Positions 29,960 through 37,534 of a stretch of 64,000 nt of DNA are shown here, one piece after another (position 1 is the stretch's first letter; each line of letters begins with the position of its first letter). The position numbers and the translations under genes were made by a program. A model generated the notes under the pieces. It saw only the letters and a list, made by a program, of their open reading frames with translations, had not been told where the DNA came from and did no database searches. Source of the DNA: Porphyridium purpureum (lineage: Eukaryota > Rhodophyta > Bangiophyceae > Porphyridiales > Porphyridiaceae); contig VRMN01000026.1 in NCBI GenBank assembly GCA_008690995.1, positions 1 to 64,000 of the forward strand, written 5' to 3'.

Positions 29960-30507
29960 GCTTCCTGGGCACAAGCACGCTCAACGATCACGACAACACG
30001 AACAGCAAGCCTCCGATGCTCACTTTCTCCAACAGCTGCGCGCAACACGAACGGGCTCCGTCGCCCTCACGAACACAAACCGACACACGAAGCTGTCCTC
30101 TCACGCACACACACGCACAGCAATCTTCTCACGCACACACAACAAAGCACACAGCAATCCTCCTCTGTTGCGCTGGATGGGGAGCGGCCCGGGCCTTTGC
30201 ACTGGGGCGGGGATTATAGATGCGATCTTGTATGGAGGTGTTCGGCGCCTACCTTCGCAAAGGTGGTCGTGCGACACTAGGATGAATCCTAGTGAAGGCT
30301 GACCGTTACGGCTCTTGCCTACTAATACGTGCTAAGGCAGAGAGCGAGTCCGCCGTCAAGGCCTAGGCCTATCGTACAGCCAAGACTGAGACCCGCTTCC
30401 ACCCGTCGCACCCTCCGGATCGACTTACTCGAACCCCCTTACCCGCAGACTCTCCCACCCAGGCAACCCCAGAGAAACTCTAAGAGAACCTTAGAGCAAC
30501 CCCAGGT
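29960..30507 (-). other. Element 1 5' leader
   Basis: About 550 bp between the primer site and gag, with CA-rich stretches and no gene. Closely matches the element 2 leader at 35806-36353. Confidence 0.7.
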
Positions 30508-30524
30508 AACCAGCGATGATACCA
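30508..30524 (-). other. Primer binding site, element 1
   Basis: On the sense strand, two bases after the 5' LTR, reads TGGTATCATCGCTGGTT. Starting with TGG it fits a tRNA 3' CCA end. The implied tRNA has U72, expected for initiator tRNA-Met with its A1:U72 pair, so initiator tRNA-Met is the best guess. Confidence 0.7.
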
Positions 30525-30526
30525 AA

Positions 30527-30830
30527 TGTTACCAATGCTGTGCCTTTATTCTCTCTCTCTTCTTCTTCTTTCTTACCTCTTCTGTCTCCGAGCAAGACCT
30601 GACCGGCTAGCCCGGGCAGGCGCGTCGCCTTTTTATACCCTTACTTCCGCCAGGGACAGCAAGGCGCCAAGAGAAATGACAATGCAAATCATTGGCATTT
30701 CTGCGCACGTCTAGAAGTTTCCGGAACCTCTAGAAGCTTCTAGAAACGGTTAAACGGTCTACCGGTTTAACGGCTTACCGGTTTCGGATTAACCGAACCG
30801 TTCTAGGTGACTGGGGTCGAACGGATAACA
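30527..30830 (-). repeat. Element 1 LTR, right copy (5' LTR)
   Basis: 304 bp, identical on inspection to 12396-12699, with heat-shock elements at 30714-30726 and 30733-30745. Followed by the ATGCA duplication. Confidence 0.95.
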
Positions 30831-30835
30831 ATGCA

Positions 30836-31060
30836 GCCGCGTGGGGCCTGTACGGTGCAAGCTTATCCCTTGGCATCGCCCAGCGTATGACGCATGCTCG
30901 CTCCGCCGCAAACCGTGGCAACGCCTTCGCGATGCTCATGCAGCCCGACGACTGCGACGATGACGCTGGCATGCGCGGCTATGCGTACAGCCATGCTGAT
31001 GAGAAGATGTCGTGTGACAATGATTCGTACACCCGCTGGCACCTTGTCGAGCGAGTGTGA
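30836..31060 (+). CDS. Copia gag-pol, short C-terminal remainder
   Basis: Copia coding sequence resumes right after the element 1 duplication and runs about 74 codons to a stop. It encodes a tail beyond RNase H of no recognised domain. About 30 bp later comes the copia polypurine tract (TGAGGGGGTG, 31091-31100). Confidence 0.75.
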   Translation, partial: AAWGLYGASLSLGIAQRMTHARSAANRGNAFAMLMQPDDCDDDAGMRGYAYSHADEKMSCDNDSYTRWHLVERV

Positions 31061-31100
31061 TTCGTTCCTGTGCAGCCAGCGCAGAAGTGATGAGGGGGTG

Positions 31101-31208
31101 CGTGGAATATAGTCATCCCTCTCTGCCTGCCTGATGACGTGATGTGGAGTCATCAAATACTTAATGATGACAACTCTCCGTTGGTTGGTGACCGTAATGG
31201 TTAACCAC
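31101..31208 (+). repeat. Copia 3' LTR, left part
   Basis: First 108 bp of the copia 3' LTR, ending in the ACCAC duplicated by element 2. The remaining 190 bp are at 36676-36865. Confidence 0.95.
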
Positions 31209-31501
31209 TGTTACCAATGCTGTGCCTTTTACTCTCTCTTTGCCTTCTTCTTCTGTCTCCGAGCAAGACCTGACCGGCTAGTCCGGGCAGGCGCGTCGCC
31301 TTTTTATACCCTTACTTCCGCCAGGGACAGCAAGGCGCCAAGAGAAATGACAATGCAAACCATTGGCATTTCTGCGCGCGTCTAGAAGGTTCTGGAACCT
31401 CTAGAAGCTTCTAGAAACGGTTCAACGGTCTACCGGTTTAACGGCTTACCGGTTTCGGATTAACCGAACCGTTCTAGGTGACTGGGGTCGAACGGATAAC
31501 A
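31209..31501 (-). repeat. Element 2 LTR, left copy (3' LTR)
   Basis: 293 bp, TGTTA...TAACA ends. Heat-shock elements at 31385-31397 and 31404-31416. Differs from the right copy mainly in the length and order of the C/T tract after TGTGCCTTT. Confidence 0.95.
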
Positions 31502-31621
31502 CCTCCCCCCCCTCTTGGCTCGACGTCTCGGCGAGACTCCAAACTAAGTTGCATTCTTGGCTCGAGGAACCCGCGCTCCGGGAAAAAACCTCTGCCTAGC
31601 AAACATCTCACAATTCCCAAG

Positions 31622-34600
31622 TCATTCAGAGTCAGACTCTTCGATAATTTTCAACAAGTCTGGCTCAGAATCGGACGCTGGCAGGTCGTCGGGTACTTCT
31701 TCATCATTTTCCCCTGCCCTGTATTCTTCGCGTCCATAGTATGGCTTCAGATGCTGGATCGGAAAAACATCATGACAAGCCACACCCTCGGGCAAAACCA
31801 CTCGGTAAGCATGCGAGCTTACCTTCTCAATGACAGGTACCGGACCAAGAAACTTTGGTGCCGCCAAATCACTCTTGTTCGGCCGCAGTTGCGGCGCCGT
31901 GATCAACACTTGATCACCAACTTGAAACTCCCGGGCATCCTTGCTTCGATCGAAGAACTTCTGCATTCTCCCCTGGGCTTCGATCAAATTGTCGCGGACT
32001 TCTTCATGGACTTTGCACAGGCGAAACCAGTGCTCCGCCATGTCCTTCGTCTGTCCGTCGCGCGCAGGCCTCCACCCTTCGCTCGGTGGAAACCAAGGAT
32101 CCCGTCCATACACCACTTTGAACGGCGCGAATCCAGTGGCACTGCTTGGTGCAGAGTTGTATGCAAACTCGTACAACGGCAAGTCTCGCACCCAGCCACT
32201 ATTCGTCGCCATCAACTTGAGCATTTCCCGAATCACGCGGTTCACTCGCTCAGTTTGGCCATCAGTTTGCGGATGGTTGGCGGTAGACATAGCCAACTTC
32301 ATACCCACCCGCTTGCTCAACTGCTGCCAAAACGTGGACGTAAACAGCGGATCTCGGTCCGATACAATTGACTTGGGGTATCCGAAACGGCTCACGACGT
32401 GCTTCACGAACAAGTCAGCACAACGCTTTGCTGTCAAGTCCTTGCGCGTCGGGATGAACAACGCCATCTTCGAAAAGCGATCCACCACAGTCATGATTGC
32501 ATCACAGCTGCCTTCGCTCCGAGGCAGCTCCGTCACGAAGTCCATCGAAATGTCGACCCAAGGTCCTTCTGGGATCGACAAGGGCTTCAGCTTTCCAAAC
32601 GACCGATTCTCAGACTTTGTCACTTGGCACGCGTGACAAGTCTTCACAAAACGGCTCACGTCTCGCTTCATCTTTGGCCAGTAAAAGCAAGTGATCAAAG
32701 ATGCATACGTCGTGTCGGCTCCACGGTGTCCTGCTGTCGGGATATCGTGGTGGAGCTGCATGACACGCTCTCTGAACTTCCTCGGCACGCAAACGCGATT
32801 CCTCAAGTACAAGAGCCCAGCTTCGGTTCGAAAACCCTGGTGGGTCGGTAAGTCACCCATCAAAGTACCAAAGTCTGGGTCACTCGAGTACGAACCCACG
32901 AATGCCTGGAAACCCGCACCAAATTCATCACACCGAACTTGGTACTCTAGCGCGTGCAACTCCGGCTTCCTCGACAAAGCATCGGCTACCACGTTCGACT
33001 TGCCTTTCACGTAGTCGATCGTGATGTCAAACTCGGCCAAAAAGTCCAACCACCGTGCTTGCCGGCCATTCAGCTCCTTCTGCGTCATCAGATGTTTCAA
33101 CGCCTCATGATCCGTATGAAGCACAAACTTTGCCCCGTACAGATAAGGTCGAAACTCTCGCAGACAGTGAATGACGGCCATGAGCTCACCTTCATAGCTG
33201 CTGTACCTGGTCTCTCGGTCCAGCAGCTTCCTTGACGTAAACGCGACCGGTCTGCCTTCCTGTGCCAGCCATCCCCCCACCGCGACTTCAGAGCGGTCCG
33301 TGTACACCTCAAATGGCTTTTCAGGGTCTGGCAAGGCCAACACCGGCGCTTCCGTCAACATCCCGACAATCTTCTTGAAGGCCGACTTGCCTTCATCTCC
33401 CAGCTCGATCAGCTGCTTCTTCGACTTTGCGTTCTGCAACAGCGAAGTCAGCGGCGCCACGACGGTAGAGTATCCTTTGACAAATCTCCGAAACCAGTTT
33501 GTCATTCCCAAAAAGGATCTCAACTCCGTCACCGTCTTTGGCACTGGCCAATCTTTCAAAGCTTCCACCTTCCGTGGATCCATCTTCACGCAACCGTTGC
33601 CGACAATGTTCCCCAGGTATTCGACTTCAGAAACGAAAAAGCTGCACTTCTTGCGCTTCAAATGATACCCCGCCCTTTGCAAGCGCGACAACACTTCCTT
33701 CAGGACCTCGCCGTGCGACTGCCTATCCTTGGTAAAGACCAAAATATCGTCCAAGTAGACAATGACGGTCTTGTCCAGCAGATCTGCAAACAGCTCGTTC
33801 ATGGCCCTCTGAAAAGTTGCCGGCGCGTTGCAAAGACCAAACGGCATCACACGGAACTCGAACTGTCCGTACCTGGTCTGGAACGCGGTCTTCGGCACGT
33901 CCTCTCCCCGAACACGCAACTGGTGGTATCCCGATGCCAAATCCAACTTTGAGAAACAATGAGCTGCTCCCAGTCGATCCAGCAACTCATCCATGTTCGG
34001 CAACGGATACCGGTCCTTCACAGTTGCGTCGTTCAACGCCCGATAATCAACGCACATCCTCATGCTGCCGTCTTTCTTCTTCACGAACAGCACGGGTGCT
34101 CCAAACGGGCTCTGACTCGGCTGGACGAATCCCTTGTCCAGCAAGTCATCCAAAGTCTCTCGGAGGACTTTCAACTCCGCAGGGCTCAGTCGGTAGACCC
34201 TGCCCACTCTCACAGGCTTCTCATCTTTCAGCCTAATCACATGCTCCACTGTTCGGCTCTCAGGCAGCCCACGTGGCTCCTCGAACAGATTTTCGAAATC
34301 ATTGAGCATCTTTCTCACAGAGTCAGCGTCTTTGCGCTCCACTGAACAGGGCTCCTCCCTTCCTTTCAGCACGCCGAGGTAGCACTCTTGTACCTCCTGA
34401 CTCTTCAACAGCCGACGGAGCTCTTTCCGCGGCACCAGCATCTGCGTCATGCTCCAGGCCTTCTTCTCTCCGTAGGCCAACATGCCAGACTGCCAATCAA
34501 TCACTGGGTTCTCCCGCTTCAGCCACTCCATGCCCAAGATTGCGTCTTGTCCCGCAATCCGGCAAATGGCAAAGTTAGCGGCTCCCGAGTACCCATCACT

Positions 34601-35020
34601 CAGTGTAAACTTGACATTGGAAACTTCTCCGGCTGTTTCCAATACGGACCCATCCGCTAGGGTCACATGATCTCTCTTCCACGACGCCTTCTGCTTCAGG
34701 CCGTCGGATTTCTGCACAAAGTCCACGCTCATGAAGTTGTCCGTCGCGCCACTGTCAATCAAAAACGTGGCCTCTCCATCGGACGTGTGCACTTTTCCTC
34801 GAACTCGAAGCAGCATGGCAGCTCCCATCCCTCCAAGTTCCTTGATCACGGGCTGATTTGCGCTCGAGTTTCGCCCACAAGGTTTCGGACAGCCAGACCT
34901 TGGCTTACCAAGGCCACCACAGCGGTCTTCATTGCCGCCCCTAGAGATCTCGTAACGTCTGCGAGCCTCCTTTCCCTCTGACTGTCCGAGGAACCTCTCT
35001 ACTCGAGCTCCTCGTTTTTT
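31622..35020 (-). CDS. Element 2 pol (protease, RT, RNase H, integrase)
   Basis: Read from the -1 site at 35014-35020, about 1130 codons and uninterrupted. Protease LIDSGATDNFMS, reverse transcriptase YLDDILVF, RNase H TDHEALKHL, integrase HHCC and DDE core, integrase tail with GPVPVIEKV and an acidic C-terminus ending EESDSE. No chromodomain. This uninterrupted copy shows what the family looks like. Confidence 0.94.
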   Translation of the reverse strand, partial: KKRGARVERFLGQSEGKEARRRYEISRGGNEDRCGGLGKPRSGCPKPCGRNSSANQPVIKELGGMGAAMLLRVRGKVHTSDGEATFLIDSGATDNFMSVDFVQKSDGLKQKASWKRDHVTLADGSVLETAGEVSNVKFTLSDGYSGAANFAICRIAGQDAILGMEWLKRENPVIDWQSGMLAYGEKKAWSMTQMLVPRKELRRLLKSQEVQECYLGVLKGREEPCSVERKDADSVRKMLNDFENLFEEPRGLPESRTVEHVIRLKDEKPVRVGRVYRLSPAELKVLRETLDDLLDKGFVQPSQSPFGAPVLFVKKKDGSMRMCVDYRALNDATVKDRYPLPNMDELLDRLGAAHCFSKLDLASGYHQLRVRGEDVPKTAFQTRYGQFEFRVMPFGLCNAPATFQRAMNELFADLLDKTVIVYLDDILVFTKDRQSHGEVLKEVLSRLQRAGYHLKRKKCSFFVSEVEYLGNIVGNGCVKMDPRKVEALKDWPVPKTVTELRSFLGMTNWFRRFVKGYSTVVAPLTSLLQNAKSKKQLIELGDEGKSAFKKIVGMLTEAPVLALPDPEKPFEVYTDRSEVAVGGWLAQEGRPVAFTSRKLLDRETRYSSYEGELMAVIHCLREFRPYLYGAKFVLHTDHEALKHLMTQKELNGRQARWLDFLAEFDITIDYVKGKSNVVADALSRKPELHALEYQVRCDEFGAGFQAFVGSYSSDPDFGTLMGDLPTHQGFRTEAGLLYLRNRVCVPRKFRERVMQLHHDIPTAGHRGADTTYASLITCFYWPKMKRDVSRFVKTCHACQVTKSENRSFGKLKPLSIPEGPWVDISMDFVTELPRSEGSCDAIMTVVDRFSKMALFIPTRKDLTAKRCADLFVKHVVSRFGYPKSIVSDRDPLFTSTFWQQLSKRVGMKLAMSTANHPQTDGQTERVNRVIREMLKLMATNSGWVRDLPLYEFAYNSAPSSATGFAPFKVVYGRDPWFPPSEGWRPARDGQTKDMAEHWFRLCKVHEEVRDNLIEAQGRMQKFFDRSKDAREFQVGDQVLITAPQLRPNKSDLAAPKFLGPVPVIEKVSSHAYRVVLPEGVACHDVFPIQHLKPYYGREEYRAGENDEEVPDDLPASDSEPDLLKIIEESDSE

Positions 35021-35805
35021 GACTCCAGCGAGTCTCCCTCCAGCTGCTGGATAGTCTTCCTTGCCTCGGGACACTTCCTGGCGATGTGTCCCGGCTTTCC
35101 ACAATTCCAGCACATGACCTCGGTACGAGCACGCCTCTGACCCTGCACATGTCCCAGCTCCATCGGGACGGGTCCTTCCTGCGCTGCGCGACCGAAAAAT
35201 GGCGTCCTCACACTTGAATCACGCACGCCGCGAGTCGCATGAATGGCGTCGTCCACGACCACCGCCACCTGCGCAGCCTCCGCGAACGTACTCACTCCTC
35301 GCTTGTACACTTCCAAGCGGACCTCGGGCTTCAGACCCCTCACGAAGCGGTCCATCATTTCTGCGTCCGACAAGTCCGGAATCACAAGTGCCGCGTCCTG
35401 AAAAGCCGCCACGTACGCATGGGCCGGGCCTTTCTGCGAAAGACGCGTCAACTTGTCCCTTGCACGCCTGATCGAATCATGCGGCGTGAACCGAGCACTC
35501 ACGAGGGCAGCAAAATCATTCCACGTCGTGGGGATCTCCTGCGGGTAGCGCTCGCAGTTCAGAACCCACCAATGAAGCGCCTCTCCCTCGAAGTAGTCTG
35601 ATGCCAAGTCCACAGCACGCCTCTCCGCAAGCAGACGTTTCTCCAAATCGTCCGGGTGGATGCTCTCCAACAACCGGCCCAAGATCTTCTTTCTCGCCTG
35701 GAACAACCACGTCTTCACAACCAGAAGGTCACGCTTCCCGTCGAACCTCATCAGACGGGCCTCCTTCGGGCCACGTGGTCCCAGCGTCTCCGAATCAATC
35801 TCCAT
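34999..35805 (-). CDS. Element 2 gag
   Basis: 268 residues from the ATG at 35803-35805, with a helical gag core and one zinc knuckle CWNCGKPGHIARKC. Ends in the pol overlap beside the A-AAA-AAC heptamer at 35014-35020. Confidence 0.9.
   Translation of the reverse strand: MEIDSETLGPRGPKEARLMRFDGKRDLLVVKTWLFQARKKILGRLLESIHPDDLEKRLLAERRAVDLASDYFEGEALHWWVLNCERYPQEIPTTWNDFAALVSARFTPHDSIRRARDKLTRLSQKGPAHAYVAAFQDAALVIPDLSDAEMMDRFVRGLKPEVRLEVYKRGVSTFAEAAQVAVVVDDAIHATRGVRDSSVRTPFFGRAAQEGPVPMELGHVQGQRRARTEVMCWNCGKPGHIARKCPEARKTIQQLEGDSLESKNEELE
35014..35020 (-). promoter_or_regulatory. Programmed -1 frameshift heptamer, element 2
   Basis: Same A-AAA-AAC site and the same following bases as element 1, five codons before the gag stop. 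Confidence 0.8.
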
Positions 35806-36353
35806 GCTTTCTGGACACAAGCACACTCAACGACGACAACGACACGAACAGCAAGCCTCCGATGCTCACTTTCTCCAACAGCTGCGCGCACCACGAACGG
35901 GCTCGGTCGCCCTCACGACCACAAATCGACACACGAAGCGGTCCTCTCACTCACACACACGCACAGCAACCCTCTCACGCACACACAACAAAGCACACAG
36001 CAATCCTCCTCTGTTGCGCTGGATGGGGAGCGGCCCGGGCCTTTGCACTGGGGCGGGGATTATAGATGCGATCTTGTATGGAGGTGTTCGGCGCCTACCT
36101 TCGCAAAGGTGGTCGTGCGACACTAGGATGAATCCTAGTGAAGGCTGACCGTTACGGCTCTTGCCTACTAATACGTGCTAAGGTAGAGAGCGAGTCCGCC
36201 GTCAAGGCCTAGGCCTATCGTACAGCCAAGACTGAGACCCGCTTCCACCCGTCGCACCCTCCGGATCGACTTACTCGAACCCCCTTACCCGCAGACTCTC
36301 CCACCCAGGCAACCCCAGAGAAACTCTAAAAGAACCTTAGAGCAACCCCAGGT

Positions 36354-36370
36354 AACCAGCGATGATACCA
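36354..36370 (-). other. Primer binding site, element 2
   Basis: Identical to the element 1 site: TGGTATCATCGCTGGTT, two bases inside the 5' LTR; likely initiator tRNA-Met. Confidence 0.7.
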
Positions 36371-36372
36371 AA

Positions 36373-36670
36373 TGTTACCAATGCTGTGCCTTTATTCTCT
36401 CTCTGCGTCTTCTTACCTCTTCTGTCTCCGAGCAAGACCTGACCGGCTAGTCCGGGCAGGCGCGTCGCCTTTTTATACCCTTACTTCCGCCAGGGACAGC
36501 AAGGCGCCAAGAGAAATGACAATGCAAACCATTGGCATTTCTGCGCGCGTCTAGAAGGTTCTGGAACCTCTAGAAGCTTCTAGAAACGGTTCAACGGTCT
36601 ACCGGTTTAACGGCTTACCGGTTTCGGATTAACCGAACCGTTCTAGGTGACTGGGGTCGAACGGATAACA
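36373..36670 (-). repeat. Element 2 LTR, right copy (5' LTR)
   Basis: 298 bp with heat-shock elements at 36554-36566 and 36573-36585. Followed by ACCAC and the rest of the copia LTR. Confidence 0.95.
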
Positions 36671-36675
36671 ACCAC

Positions 36676-36865
36676 AGTAGTATATCATTCGAGTGTGAGA
36701 GACGGCCGACGAGTCGGCGCTCTGTCTCCTTTGGAGGTAAGAGCTAGGTTGTGTTAAGGAGTAAAGTCGTCTTGTTGTGGACCTCTTGCTTCAGCTAGCC
36801 ACCAGTAGTTTACTATTGGTACACGTTTGGTATACGCGTGCTTCACGAAGACGCTATCATCAAAG
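36676..36865 (+). repeat. Copia 3' LTR, right part
   Basis: Remaining 190 bp of the copia LTR; with 31101-31208 it totals 298 bp, the same as the 5' LTR. Followed by TTTAT at 36866-36870, the copia target duplication. Confidence 0.95.
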
Positions 36866-37534
36866 TTTATACCCAAAACACCCTTTTTCCATAGACGTCA
36901 TCGGTTCTCTGTCGCCCTCCTTTCGGATCGACTCCGCGCGGCGTTTGTTTCTTTCCGGTTTGGTTGGTTCTCATTCTTTCTCATCATAGCAAACGCACCC
37001 TGCGTCTTGACGCGGTTCGGAAGGAGCGCGTGCGTGAGTGATACGTGCGGCTACCGGCTTCCGCAACGATAAGAGTACACTGTACACTACTGAAATGGAG
37101 AGGTGCGAACTGTACACCTGTTGGGCGTGGAGGTTCTGCGGAACGCGGATGAGGTACTGCGCGATGGTTCTCAGCACGAGGAAGTGCTGGGCGTGACCCT
37201 GGAAGTAACTGGGCATGCGGGTTAGATTCAGGGTTGCGGGAAAGCGCGCGCGAAGTTGGAGTGGGGGAGGGGGAAGGAGCGGAAGACGCAGAGGGAGAGA
37301 GCAAGGCGGCGAGAAAGGTCGAGGTGGCGTGCGGGCGGGAGCGCGTGCGGGGAAGGAGCTCAGCGTTGCGTCTTTCTGCGCGACTCATATAGTTCTTTGC
37401 TTGTTGCGCTGGACGAGTGGCGCGTCGGTTCGTGGGGGAGGTTGCGTGGGTGGACGTGAAGAACGCAACAGAGCGGTGGTTGCGCGACGGTCGAGCTGGG
37501 TGTCTCGTGTGAGACGCTGCTGCGGACATTTGCG
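36866..37534 (+). promoter_or_regulatory. Upstream region of the bromodomain gene
   Basis: Non-coding 669 bp right of the copia insertion. GTAC sites lie at 37075-37078, 37082-37085 and 37112-37115 within TGTACAC-type contexts. The rest is G/A-rich. Open frames on both strands here are Arg/Ser-rich and look like chance. Confidence 0.5.

Larger units (their letters stand above)
12396..30830 (-). mobile_element. Ty3/gypsy LTR retrotransposon, element 1, carrying element 3
   Basis: Inserted near the 3' end of the copia coding region with TSD ATGCA (12391-12395 and 30831-30835). The 304-bp LTRs at 12396-12699 and 30527-30830 show no differences on inspection and run TGTTA...TAACA. Gag and pol are on the minus strand with a TGG-type primer site beside the right LTR. 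Same family as element 2. The only interruption noticed is element 3, inserted in the integrase part of pol. Very young by LTR identity. Confidence 0.95.
31209..36670 (-). mobile_element. Ty3/gypsy LTR retrotransposon, element 2
   Basis: Inserted in the copia 3' LTR with TSD ACCAC (31204-31208 and 36671-36675). LTRs at 31209-31501 (293 bp) and 36373-36670 (298 bp) differ almost only in the pyrimidine tract. Gag and pol on the minus strand are nearly identical to element 1. No interruption was noticed; it looks whole, about 5.5 kb. Confidence 0.95.
7025..36865 (+). mobile_element. Ty1/copia LTR retrotransposon carrying nested insertions
   Basis: Outermost element. Its 298-bp LTRs lie at 7025-7322 and, split by element 2, at 31101-31208 plus 36676-36865. 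The TSD is TTTAT (7020-7024 and 36866-36870). Inside are an internal-tRNA-type primer site, a gag-pol frame in copia order (gag, protease, integrase, reverse transcriptase, RNase H) and a G-rich polypurine tract just before 31101. The two LTRs differ at one position in 298, so it is young. It is interrupted by two insertions (12396-30830 and 31209-36670) and otherwise looks whole. Termini are set by the TSD match; the LTR would then start CGTGG rather than the usual TG, so they may be off by two bases. Confidence 0.93.
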
